Below, piece after piece: positions 29,093 to 37,081 of a DNA stretch of 64,000 nucleotides (position 1 is the stretch's first letter; each line of letters begins with the position of its first letter). A program made the position numbers and the translations under genes. Where the stretch lies: positions 62,001-126,000 of the forward strand of contig JAQUKV010000002.1 of the NCBI GenBank assembly GCA_028718905.1. Direction: 5' to 3'. This stretch comes from Candidatus Peribacteraceae bacterium. Its GTDB lineage: Bacteria > Patescibacteriota > Gracilibacteria > Peribacterales > Peribacteraceae. The notes beneath the pieces are model-generated. The model did no database searches, had not been told where the DNA came from, and worked only from the letters and a program-made list of their open reading frames with translations.

Positions 29093-30625
29093 ATGAAGAT
29101 CGCAACTATCAAAGAGGCATTCTCGCGCCCGGCCGTACTCTTCGGCCTCCTCGTGCTCCTACTGAGCTACCTCACCTATTTCCAGAACTACAGTTATCCG
29201 CCCCAGCTCTTCTGGGACGAGAACTACCACATCGCCAGCGCCCAGAAATACTTAAACGGCGTCTACTTCATGGAGCCGCACCCGCCGCTCGCCAAGCTCC
29301 TCATTGCCCTGGGCGAAAAGATCTACCATCCCAATGCCGCCGACGATCAGTTCATCACAACCGATTACGCACGGGACCTGCCGGAAAACTTCTCCTTCGT
29401 GGGCTATCGCTTCTTCCCCGCCCTGCTCGCCTGGCTGACGGCGCCGGTGTTGTTCGGGATCTTTCTGCTCCTCACAAGAAATCCACAACAATCCACTCTG
29501 TTTTCTTTTCTCTACGTTTTCGACAACGCCCTCATCGTGCACGCGCGGGGCGCCATGCTGGACTCAACCCTGCTCTTTTTCAGTGCGCTCACCATCCTCG
29601 CTTTTCTGCTCCTGCTCGAGACAAAAGACCGGCCGAACGCGTTCTTTCCTTCCGCGACATTCTTCGGGGCGGCTTTCGGGGCGGCCATGACCACCAAAGA
29701 TACGGCGCTCATTATGATCCTGCTCGTGCCGTTCCTGCTGTGGAAACTGTGGATGGAAGGCCGCAACAACATCCGGGCCACCCAGCAGAAGATCGGACGG
29801 ATGCTGGGCGCCATGGTTCTTGCCTTCGCCGTTACGTTCTGCGGGGTGTGGTACGCGCACTTCGCCATCGGCACGCACATCAATGCCAGTCTGCCGGATA
29901 ACGGCTACTACCAGGCATCGGATGAGTACAAGGCCATTCTCAATCAGGGACTCACGCGCTCGTTCAGTTCCTTCCCCGTCATGCTGAAGGATTCCCTCGC
30001 CTTCACCTCACACTACGCCCGCGGCGTTCCGCGCCTGGATCTCTGTAAAAAAGATGAGAACGGCAGCCCCTTCTACTTCTGGCCTCTGGGCGCACGCTCC
30101 ATCAACTTCCGTTGGGAGACACCCGAAGGCACGTACTACCGCTACCTCTACCTGCAGGTGAATCCCGTCGTCTGGTGGGTGAGCTTCGCCGCAGTGCTGC
30201 TCGGCATCGGCATGCTCGTCTCTCAGCTCTTCTTCCCGTTCAGGGAGCCGCTGAAACACCGGTTCCTGCTGACGGTGTTCGTGACGCTGTACGTCAGCTA
30301 CATGGCCGCCATCAGTCAGCTGGATCGCGTGATGTACCTCTACCACTATTTCCCGCCGCTCTTCTTTGGCTTCATCATTCTGGGTCTGGTTTTTCTGGAA
30401 TTGAAACGCTTCTGGATCTGGGAATGGAGCGTACAGGGCAAAAAAATGGGCCTGCTCATCTTCGGCCTGCTCATCTTCGCCTCGTTCCAGTTCTACCGTC
30501 CGTTCACGTACTACCAGCCGATCACGGACGAGCAATTCGCCCGACGCGCGTTCTTCCCCTTGTGGGAACTGACATGCGTGAAATGCGACAAAATGAGCAG
30601 TCTCGCCATCCCCTGCAAAGACTGA
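29093..30625 (+). CDS. Protein O-mannosyltransferase-like GT-C enzyme (PMT family)
   Basis: PMT enzymes transfer mannose from polyprenyl-phosphate-mannose to Ser/Thr of exported proteins. The 510-residue membrane protein has the GT39 first-loop motif LFWDENYHIASAQKYL followed by EPHPPLAKLLIALGE, where the Asp-Glu pair is catalytic. About nine to ten further hydrophobic segments follow, with a C-terminal soluble tail containing CVKCDK. ATG 29093 is 13 nt after TACACT, a -10-like hexamer. It is divergent from ftsH. The donor would come from one of the GT2 polyprenyl-phosphate sugar synthases nearby. Confidence 0.88.
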   Translation: MKIATIKEAFSRPAVLFGLLVLLLSYLTYFQNYSYPPQLFWDENYHIASAQKYLNGVYFMEPHPPLAKLLIALGEKIYHPNAADDQFITTDYARDLPENFSFVGYRFFPALLAWLTAPVLFGIFLLLTRNPQQSTLFSFLYVFDNALIVHARGAMLDSTLLFFSALTILAFLLLLETKDRPNAFFPSATFFGAAFGAAMTTKDTALIMILLVPFLLWKLWMEGRNNIRATQQKIGRMLGAMVLAFAVTFCGVWYAHFAIGTHINASLPDNGYYQASDEYKAILNQGLTRSFSSFPVMLKDSLAFTSHYARGVPRLDLCKKDENGSPFYFWPLGARSINFRWETPEGTYYRYLYLQVNPVVWWVSFAAVLLGIGMLVSQLFFPFREPLKHRFLLTVFVTLYVSYMAAISQLDRVMYLYHYFPPLFFGFIILGLVFLELKRFWIWEWSVQGKKMGLLIFGLLIFASFQFYRPFTYYQPITDEQFARRAFFPLWELTCVKCDKMSSLAIPCKD

Positions 30626-30632
30626 GCAGCTC

Positions 30633-31325
30633 TCACTGACGGAATCCTTCGCGCCGCAGGGCCAGAAGGTCGCGAAACATGCGCAGAATCACGCCAAGGT
30701 GTGCTCCGGTCTGTACCCCCTTGAGCCGCGGGTAATGGCTGACCGGAACGGTTTTCCAGGGAATCCCGAGGCGGTGAAGGCGGTAGAACATCTCTGCATT
30801 GATCAGCGCCCCCGTGGCATGGACCGGCCGGATGCGCGGCCACAGGTCCCGCCGCCAGACTTTCATAGCGCAGTTGATATCGCGGATCCACACGCCCAGC
30901 ACCAGAAACGTGAGAATGCCGAACAGCGTGGCATTCAGTTTGCGGATGAACGGATCAGCGCGATGGAGACGACGCCCCGTCACGAACCGGTACTCCTGCA
31001 AAAACGGGAGCAGCCGGCTCCAATCCTCCGCATGGAACTGCCCGTCGCTATCCATGAAACCGACAAAGTCCATCGTGGCCGCGTCGCACCCCGACCGCAC
31101 GGCGCTGCCATAGCCCAGATTGTATTCATGTCGCACCAGGCGAATGGAGGGATGCTGCGCCGCAAGGCTTTGGAGCACTCCCCACGTCCCGTCAGTCGAT
31201 CCGTCATCCACGGCGACAATCTCCATTGTCACCCCCTTCCGCACACCCCAGGAATGCAGATCTTCAATCGTGCCTTCGATGTTGTTCTCCTCGTTAAAGC
31301 ACGGGAGCACGATGGAGAGACGCAT
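30633..31325 (-). CDS. GT2 family glycosyltransferase (DPM synthase-like)
   Basis: This 230-residue protein starts MRLSIVLPCFNEENNIEGTI and has MEIVAVDDGSTDGTWGVL, NLGYGSAVRSGCDAA and FVGFMDSDGQFHAED, a textbook set of dolichyl-phosphate mannose synthase-like motifs with DSDGQ as metal site. IRDINCAMKVWRRD is the downstream acceptor motif. No C-terminal membrane anchor is visible. It is convergent with the PMT-like gene and could supply its lipid-linked donor sugar; that pairing is inferred from position only. Confidence 0.9.
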   Translation of the reverse strand: MRLSIVLPCFNEENNIEGTIEDLHSWGVRKGVTMEIVAVDDGSTDGTWGVLQSLAAQHPSIRLVRHEYNLGYGSAVRSGCDAATMDFVGFMDSDGQFHAEDWSRLLPFLQEYRFVTGRRLHRADPFIRKLNATLFGILTFLVLGVWIRDINCAMKVWRRDLWPRIRPVHATGALINAEMFYRLHRLGIPWKTVPVSHYPRLKGVQTGAHLGVILRMFRDLLALRREGFRQ

Positions 31326-31430
31326 GAGATAACGGCACTGTAACGATGATGCGGGGAATGATGCAATGAAAAGTCCGGTTGCCAGCACCGCCCTGAAGGA
31401 TGATGGGTATTACTGAAAACGGAGATCCGT

Positions 31431-31436
31431 TATGAT
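31431..31436 (+). promoter_or_regulatory. -10 element of the GT-C gene at 31457
   Basis: TATGAT lies 26 nt upstream of the ATG. No clear -35 or Shine-Dalgarno sequence was found. Confidence 0.4.
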
Positions 31437-31456
31437 GGACAGGATCTCTCGTCAGA

Positions 31457-33241
31457 ATGTCATCGAAATCCTCCCCTCTTTTGATCTCGATCGGGGCAGC
31501 CATGCTGCTGCTGACCATCGCTCTCTACGCGACGCTCTCCTCTGAAATCACGCCGCGCATTTCGGACGGACGGTACCGCATCAGCGAGGAGGGCGCTTGG
31601 CAGCCGTTCACGGACACCCTGCCCTCTTCGGACAATCCGCAGAACCTCGATCTCGCGTTCTCGTTGACACTCAATCCTCTGCACGCCCGCATCTATCAGA
31701 TCATCGCCGATGACTGCGTGGAGAAACTCGCCGTGAACGGGCAGGAGGTGGGACAGGGCGTTCTCCCTTTCTGCGACCTCTCACACGGCAGGGTGCTGCA
31801 TCTGGGTCAGGCACTCCATGCGGGAAATAATCTGATCACGATGACCATCCAGAACGTGGGAGGGCCGGCTTCCTACACGTGGCGCATCGCCTGGCGGGAT
31901 CCGCTGTTGCTCTCTCTGCGCATTCTCCTGCTTCTCGGATTGATTGCAGGCTCCATTCTGTTGGGCAAAGGGCTGGCGCTCCCGCGCTGGCACAACACGT
32001 TCTTCGGCGTGTTCTGTGGTGGCGTCGTATTGCGCCTGCTCTATGTCTTCGCCACGCCGTATCAGGTACGGGCCTACGATGCCGACGGGCATCTGGAGTA
32101 CATCCGGTACGTGGCGCAGCACCTCGCTCTGCCCCCCATCCGGGAAGGATGGGAATTTTATCAGGCTCCGCTGTACTACGTGTTCACGGGGCTCTGGCTG
32201 CATATGGGTTCGGCAGCCGGCAGGGCTCTCTCGCTGCTCATCCGCGATATCCAGTGGATCGCCTTCTTCTCTTCGGCGTTCGCACTGGCAGGCATGGGCT
32301 GGATCGTGACTCTGGTTTTCTCGCCCAAGGAAAAACTGGAGCGCGGGCTCTTCTTCGCTTCGCTTGCCGTTCTGCCCAGCATCGTGTTCCTTGCCCCCAG
32401 AATCAACAACGATGTCTTTCTCTTTCTGTGGGAAATCTTCTGTTTCGCCTTCCTGCTCAAGTGGTGGCAGCACGGACGGTGGAGAAATTGGTGGATCGCC
32501 CTGCTGCTGCTTGCCCTCTCCATCCTGACGAAAACGAACGGACTGCTGCTGGTCCCCGTCGCCTTTCTGCTGCTCATCCTCAAGCCGCGTCTGCCCCTGA
32601 AGAAGAAAATGCTCGTCGGTGCTCTGAGCCTGCTCCTGCTCACGCTCGCCACCGGCTGGATCTTCACCCTGCGCAGCGGCGCCTCGCTCGATCAGCCCCT
32701 CGTTGTGAACATCGGTAATTTGAGCTCGGCTCTCTTTGTCAATAACACCGTCGAAACATTCACAGAATTCAATCCGGCCCGCATGGTCGCACGTCCCTTC
32801 AACAATCCCTGGGATGACACCTTCGGCCGCCAGTACTTCTGGGAGTACTTCTTCAAATCCGCATTTTTCGGGGAATTCGATTTTGGTCCGGCCTTGGGGC
32901 CTCTGGCTTCGGCAATACTCGTGTGCGCGTTCCTCACCCTGCTCTATTCTGCCTGCGGAGCGTATCTGTGCATCCGCAGAGAAGGTTGGCGCACACTGCC
33001 GCTCTGGAGCGCCGCCTGCCTCCTGCTCGTCGGCCACGCGCTTCACCGTTACGTATCTGCTTTCAGTTGTTCCCAGGATTTCCGCTACTCCCTGCTCGTG
33101 AGCGTTCCTGTGCTCTTCTTCGCCATTCGGGGACTTAAGTACATCCGTTCGCCGTTTCTGCGGGCAGGCGGGGTGACGGTCATTCTTGCGTCCGTCGTGC
33201 TGCAGGTCGCGTTTTTGGCGGGGATTATCGCGATTCCATAA
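31457..33241 (+). CDS. GT-C membrane glycosyltransferase with N-terminal beta domain
   Basis: A 594-residue membrane protein. An N-terminal helix is followed by an extracytoplasmic domain of about 120 residues (DDCVEKLAVNGQEVGQG, LHAGNNLITMTIQNVGG) that looks like a carbohydrate-binding beta sandwich. Ten or more transmembrane segments follow. The first catalytic-type loop, YDADGHLEYIRYVA then EFYQAPLYYVFTG, fits the PMT_2/GT39-like pattern with an acidic residue and a PLYY motif. It presumably transfers a lipid-linked sugar. A decayed relative lies directly downstream. Confidence 0.8.
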   Translation: MSSKSSPLLISIGAAMLLLTIALYATLSSEITPRISDGRYRISEEGAWQPFTDTLPSSDNPQNLDLAFSLTLNPLHARIYQIIADDCVEKLAVNGQEVGQGVLPFCDLSHGRVLHLGQALHAGNNLITMTIQNVGGPASYTWRIAWRDPLLLSLRILLLLGLIAGSILLGKGLALPRWHNTFFGVFCGGVVLRLLYVFATPYQVRAYDADGHLEYIRYVAQHLALPPIREGWEFYQAPLYYVFTGLWLHMGSAAGRALSLLIRDIQWIAFFSSAFALAGMGWIVTLVFSPKEKLERGLFFASLAVLPSIVFLAPRINNDVFLFLWEIFCFAFLLKWWQHGRWRNWWIALLLLALSILTKTNGLLLVPVAFLLLILKPRLPLKKKMLVGALSLLLLTLATGWIFTLRSGASLDQPLVVNIGNLSSALFVNNTVETFTEFNPARMVARPFNNPWDDTFGRQYFWEYFFKSAFFGEFDFGPALGPLASAILVCAFLTLLYSACGAYLCIRREGWRTLPLWSAACLLLVGHALHRYVSAFSCSQDFRYSLLVSVPVLFFAIRGLKYIRSPFLRAGGVTVILASVVLQVAFLAGIIAIP

Positions 33242-33244
33242 TGC

Positions 33245-33946
33245 AATGATGGCATCTCGAAAAAAAGGCGGCGTCACCTTGTAGGCGTTCTCTGTTTTGC
33301 CGGGTCGCTTTTGCTTCTACTTTGCTGCTGGTTACTGATGTGGCCGCGGTTTACAGACGGAATGTATTCATTGGGAAACGGCGGCCAGCCATTTCATCCT
33401 CCACATTGGCTGCAGAGCGCTCCAAGAGCGACTTCACCTTGGTGGAGCTGTGGCATCTTTCTCGGTGGTATCCGCATTACTATTCCTTCGGACTCGATAA
33501 CTGTCTGCGGTCTTTGACTGTGAACGGAATTCTGCAGACCATTCCGCAGGATTTCTGCGACTACCGCCATGAAAACGTTCTTGATCTGGGGCCCGCCTTA
33601 CATGCGGGAACAAACCTTCTCAGGCTGACCATCAATAGTGGTGGCGGCCCTGCGGGTGCGAATATTTTGGTGGCCGATTATGAGCCTTTTCTCTGTGTTG
33701 GCGCTCGCCTTTCTCTTGAAGTGGTGGCAAAAGCAGGATGCGAAAATCTGGCTTCTACTCTGTTTGCTGCTGGGTGTCGGCTCCATTGTCAAAAGCAACA
33801 TGCTTCTGCTGCTCGCGGCCGTGATTCTCTGTCTGCTGGCGACGAATGGTTTGACTTGGAAGAACAAATATCCATTCCGGCTGCATGCTCCGTGCAACGC
33901 GCACAATGAAAGCCCGGAACCGTACAACATGTTGCCACACAAGTGA
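33245..33946 (+). pseudogene. Decayed, internally deleted paralogue of the upstream GT-C gene
   Basis: Three frame pieces match the neighbour at 31457-33241. First, a signal helix in one frame (VLCFAGSLLLLLCCWLLMWP, then RFTDGMYS). Next, the beta domain in a second frame (DNCLRSLTVNGILQ, FCDYRHENVLDLGPALHAG). Last, back in the first frame, AFLLKWWQKQDAKIWLLLCL, which corresponds to AFLLKWWQHGRWRNWWIALL about 270 residues further on in the intact gene. So there are at least two frame changes and one large internal deletion. The expected start codon appears as ATC in front of TCGAAAAAAAGG. Confidence 0.8.
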
Positions 33947-34004
33947 AAGAGAGAATCCTATGGATCCAAAAATGCCACGACATCCACGTTTGCGCAACTC
34001 CCTC

Positions 34005-34460
34005 TCACCTTCGATACCCCGCCCCCTCCGCCTCCTCCGCTGTAGAGAAATAGATGCGATTCGCCGGAGAAAGGTTGGATGCCGAAGCGGACTCCACCGG
34101 GTAGTACTTCTGCCCGCGCTTTGAGGCGACGAAACGCATACCCGTTGGAATGGCGATCTCGACCTTGTTTGTGAGGAGTGAACCTGCAGGAACGAGAAAG
34201 GCGCCGCTCGCATCGGGCGTGATCTGGGTAGACCCGAGAAAGAGCCGCGCCTCACCGAGCATGGAGCCTTTAAGCGAGCCGTTATAGACGCCATCCAGGT
34301 GCACCGTCGGAACCGGCGGCCGGCTCAAATCGCGCACTTCAATGGAAGTTTTGACGAGCGATCGTTGCTCTGTGATCAGCCGCCCCAGCAGATACCCGCA
34401 GACGAGTGCGAGAAGGACCGCACCGAGGAATGGGGCCAGATCAAGCCATTTCTTCTGCAT
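34005..34460 (-). CDS. Membrane-anchored protein with Ada-N-like C-terminal motif
   Basis: The 151-residue protein has an N-terminal membrane helix (LAPFLGAVLLALVCGYLLG), a central beta-rich region and a C-terminal segment, GMRFVASKRGQKYYPVESAS then NRIYFSTAEEAEGAGYRR. This resembles the small metal-binding domain at the N-terminus of Ada and at the C-terminus of many small secreted bacterial proteins, but the Cys residues that bind zinc are absent. The start follows TAGAAT by 16 nt. It is divergent from the GT2 gene at 34536. No specific function can be assigned. Confidence 0.7.
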   Translation of the reverse strand: MQKKWLDLAPFLGAVLLALVCGYLLGRLITEQRSLVKTSIEVRDLSRPPVPTVHLDGVYNGSLKGSMLGEARLFLGSTQITPDASGAFLVPAGSLLTNKVEIAIPTGMRFVASKRGQKYYPVESASASNLSPANRIYFSTAEEAEGAGYRR

Positions 34461-34535
34461 AGGACTGGTTATTCTACCCGCATACACCCCCAAAGGAAGT
34501 CTGCTTCGGCACAAATTCAAGCGTATCCTCCTGCC

Positions 34536-35513
34536 GTGCTCTCGATCATCATTCCCGTCTTCAACGAGGCCACGAACCTCCCATTGCTTTACCGGGAGCT
34601 AACAGAGACGCTCGCGCGTCTGCACCAGGCAGCCGAGATTCTCTTCGTGGATGACGCCAGCACGGACGAAACGCCAAAGGTGATCCGGCAGCTCAAAGGG
34701 ACTGATCCGCGCATGCGGGGACTGAGGCTTGCCGCGAATTCCGATAAAGGCGGCGCGCTTGCAGTGGGCTTTCGGGAAGCGCGGGGGGAAATCTGCATCA
34801 CGCTCGATGGTGATTTGCAGAATGATCCAACCGATATCCCCCTGCTCCTTGCGGCACTGGAACAAGGGGCCGATCTTGCCCTTGGCTGGAGGAAGAAACG
34901 TGCGGACAGTCTGTCGAAATGCGCGGCTTCATGGCTCTTCAACATCTTCGTGAGCGTGATATTCCGTACGGCAAATTCACTTCATCATGTCTCCCGGTGC
35001 CTGCATGAGAAGAATGAAAATAACACAGAAACACATACAGAACAGAAACAAACAAAATCTACGGAAACGCGCCGATGTGGCGGCCTAAGCGTCGGGGTTC
35101 ATAGGCGCAGCGCTTTCCCTGTCCTGAGCGTAGTCGAAGGGTTTCGTCCTTTCTTTGCCGCGCTTAGCAAAGAAAGGACAAGAGAAAACCAAAACTCCTT
35201 GAGTGAAGAAACGATCCCTTCTGTCAACCTGCGCGACGCCAATACCGGCTTCAAGGCACTACACAGAGAGACGGCACTCTCCGTACCCCTCATGCAGGGG
35301 CTCTTCCGATTTCTGCCTTTCATCCTCGCGGGACGCGGATACACAGTCATGGAAATCGAAGTGCATCACCGTCCGCGCACGAGCGGCAGGAGCAGATTCC
35401 GAACCACGACACGGATCTTGAGCTTCCTCAAGCTCCCCCGAGCCCTCCGGTCTGCTCAGGAACCTCTGAAGAATCCCGAGGAGCTTCCCGCGTACATTGA
35501 GTTATTAAATTAG
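34536..35513 (+). CDS. GT2 glycosyltransferase carrying an in-frame repeat insertion
   Basis: Residues 1-150 are a normal polyprenyl-phosphate sugar synthase (LSIIIPVFNEATNLPLLY, ILFVDDASTDETPK, ICITLDGDLQNDPTDIP). The conserved acceptor motif LRDANTGFKALHRETA and C-terminal HHRPRTSGRSRFR are also present. Between them are about 78 extra residues (KNENNTETHTEQKQTKSTE and onward) that do not fit the family and coincide with repeat DNA. The frame stays open, so a protein could still be made, but folding of the GT-A domain is uncertain. The GTG at 34536 lies 12 nt after TATCCT, supporting this start. Confidence 0.75.
   Translation: MLSIIIPVFNEATNLPLLYRELTETLARLHQAAEILFVDDASTDETPKVIRQLKGTDPRMRGLRLAANSDKGGALAVGFREARGEICITLDGDLQNDPTDIPLLLAALEQGADLALGWRKKRADSLSKCAASWLFNIFVSVIFRTANSLHHVSRCLHEKNENNTETHTEQKQTKSTETRRCGGLSVGVHRRSAFPVLSVVEGFRPFFAALSKERTRENQNSLSEETIPSVNLRDANTGFKALHRETALSVPLMQGLFRFLPFILAGRGYTVMEIEVHHRPRTSGRSRFRTTTRILSFLKLPRALRSAQEPLKNPEELPAYIELLN
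34990..35222. repeat. Repeat-derived insertion inside a GT2 gene
   Basis: The insertion contains an A-rich stretch, the dispersed repeat GTCCTGAGCGTAGTCGAAGG (35121-35140), and a perfect 13-bp inverted repeat GTCCTTTCTTTGC / GCAAAGAAAGGAC (35146-35158 and 35167-35179). The boundaries are estimated from where homology to the GT2 fold stops and resumes. Confidence 0.7.
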
Positions 35514-35737
35514 ATGATCGCGGCGAAGCGGTGGGTGCCTCCGGCGGGCCCCACCGCTGCCTGCCTGTCGGCAGACAGGGAGCCGCACCATCAGAGAAAG
35601 GGCGGGTACGTGCCCATTCGATTCCTCGCTCCGCTCGTCACTCAGGGCACCCTGAGCGAGTCACGTATGTGCGGGACGAGTCGAGGGGCGGGAGGGAAAC
35701 CGGGGGTGGCCTCCCACGAATGCCGTCGTGGTATGAT
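35514..35737 (+). other. Intergenic repeat region and purC promoter
   Basis: About 230 nt without a convincing gene. It contains GCCTGCCTGTCGGCAGACAG (an inverted repeat near 35560), a CACTCAGGGCACCCTGAGCG palindrome near 35640, and at its end TGGTATGAT (TATGAT at 35732-35737), an extended -10 that lies 12 nt before the purC ATG. Confidence 0.6.
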
Positions 35738-35743
35738 CCGGCC

Positions 35744-36712
35744 ATGATCACACCTGAACAGTTGAGGCCATTCCTGCCGACCGCACTCGAGAAGACTGAT
35801 TTCGCGGGACTCGGCGAAAAGTACGCCGGCAAAGTCCGTGACGTCTACATGCAGAAAGAGAAGAAGCGCGCCATCCTCATCGCCACGGACCGCCAGTCAG
35901 CGTTCGATATACAGTGGTGCTCGATCCCCCTCAAGGGGCAGGCATTAAACCAGCTCAGCGCCTGGTGGTTTGAGCAGGTGAAGGATGTGATGCCGAACCA
36001 TGTGATCGCCGTGCCGGACGAGAATGCCATGGTGGTGCAGGACCTTAAAATGCTCAGGGTGGAAATCGTCGTCCGCGGCTACCTGACGGGCTCCACAGGC
36101 ACCTCTGCATGGGTGAACTATAACAAAGGGACCCGTAATTTCTGCGGGAACAAACTTCCGGATGGCATGGTGAAGAATCAGAAGTTTGCCGCCCCCATCA
36201 TCACGCCGACGACCAAGGGTGAGGAGGACGAGTTGATCGATCCCAAGGGCATCGTGGAACGCGGCTTCGCGACGAAACAACAGTGGGAGGAAATTGAAGA
36301 TCGCGCCTTCGCGCTCTTCAGAAAAGGGCAGGAAATCGCCGCCACCCGCGGACTCATCCTCGTGGATACCAAGTACGAGATGGGCTTTGACGAGCAGGGA
36401 ACACTGACGATTGCGGATGAAGTGCACACACCGGATTCCTCGCGCTACTGGGTCGCCGCAACGTACGAGGAACGCTTCGACCGTAAAGAGGAACCTGAAA
36501 GTCTGGATAAGGAATTCTTCCGCCTGTGGCTGCGGAGCCAGGGATTCGAGTACGGCGGCAAGCGCCCCGAGATCACCGACGACGTGCGCCTGATGCTCGC
36601 CAGCAAATATCTGGATCTGTTCGAACGCATGACCGGTCGTCCCTTCATCATCCCATCCGACCCGCGCGTCGCAGAGCGCATCGAGCTGAATCTCACCCCG
36701 TACCGCCTCTAA
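35744..36712 (+). CDS. purC: Phosphoribosylaminoimidazole-succinocarboxamide synthase
   Basis: PurC joins CAIR and aspartate to form SAICAR using ATP, just before the PurB step. The 322-residue protein has GKVRDVYMQ (ATP-binding start), RQSAFDIQWCSIPLKGQALN, VVRGYLTGSTGTSAWVNY, TTKGEEDELI, LILVDTKYEMGF and the HTPDSSRYW signature. It is of the longer type seen in yeast and some bacteria (about 300 residues, against 240 in E. coli). The ATG 12 nt after the TATGAT -10 suggests a leaderless message. dgkA follows three bases after the stop. Confidence 0.96.
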   Translation: MITPEQLRPFLPTALEKTDFAGLGEKYAGKVRDVYMQKEKKRAILIATDRQSAFDIQWCSIPLKGQALNQLSAWWFEQVKDVMPNHVIAVPDENAMVVQDLKMLRVEIVVRGYLTGSTGTSAWVNYNKGTRNFCGNKLPDGMVKNQKFAAPIITPTTKGEEDELIDPKGIVERGFATKQQWEEIEDRAFALFRKGQEIAATRGLILVDTKYEMGFDEQGTLTIADEVHTPDSSRYWVAATYEERFDRKEEPESLDKEFFRLWLRSQGFEYGGKRPEITDDVRLMLASKYLDLFERMTGRPFIIPSDPRVAERIELNLTPYRL

Positions 36713-36715
36713 CCG

Positions 36716-37078
36716 ATGGTGCACGTATTCGCCAAAAGCGCTGCCAATGCACTGCGGGGGATCTCGTTCGTGTGGCAGCGGGAACGCAACTTCCGCATCC
36801 TGTTCCTCGTCGGCATTCTGGTCATCGCCAGCGTGATCGCACTCGGCTTCACGTACATGGAAGTGGTATCCATCTTAGTCTCCGTCTCCGTCGTGCTGGG
36901 CGCGGAACTCTTCAACACCGTCGTCGAGGAACTGCTCGATGTCGTGGAACCGCACTACTCGGTGCACGTGGGACGGATCAAGGACGTGACGGCTGGTGTC
37001 GTCCTGCTGCTTTCACTCTTTGCCGGTCTGATCGGCATCGCGACGGTCATCCACCACTACACGTTCGTCCTGCGCTGA
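36716..37078 (+). CDS. dgkA: Diacylglycerol/undecaprenol kinase
   Basis: This 120-residue membrane protein has the DagK_prokar layout: an amphipathic N-terminus (SAANALRGISFVWQRERNFR), then three helices, with the catalytic-site motif GAELFNTVVEELLDVVEP and RIKDVTAGVVLLLSL. In Gram-positive and related bacteria such enzymes phosphorylate undecaprenol to regenerate the lipid carrier. That would serve the lipid-linked sugar synthases in this window, although the purC neighbour gives no functional hint. It is convergent with the ALG10-like gene. Confidence 0.92.
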   Translation: MVHVFAKSAANALRGISFVWQRERNFRILFLVGILVIASVIALGFTYMEVVSILVSVSVVLGAELFNTVVEELLDVVEPHYSVHVGRIKDVTAGVVLLLSLFAGLIGIATVIHHYTFVLR

Positions 37079-37081
37079 TCT

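Noticed and set aside
31781..33277. Open frame of 498 codons antisense to the GT-C gene at 31457.
   Set aside because: Gln/Glu/Arg-rich translation complementary to membrane-helix codons; the sense strand encodes a convincing membrane protein.
35514..35743. N-terminal extension of purC back to 35531.
   Set aside because: The upstream codons come from repeat DNA, PurC homology begins at 35744, and an extended -10 sits 12 nt before that ATG.
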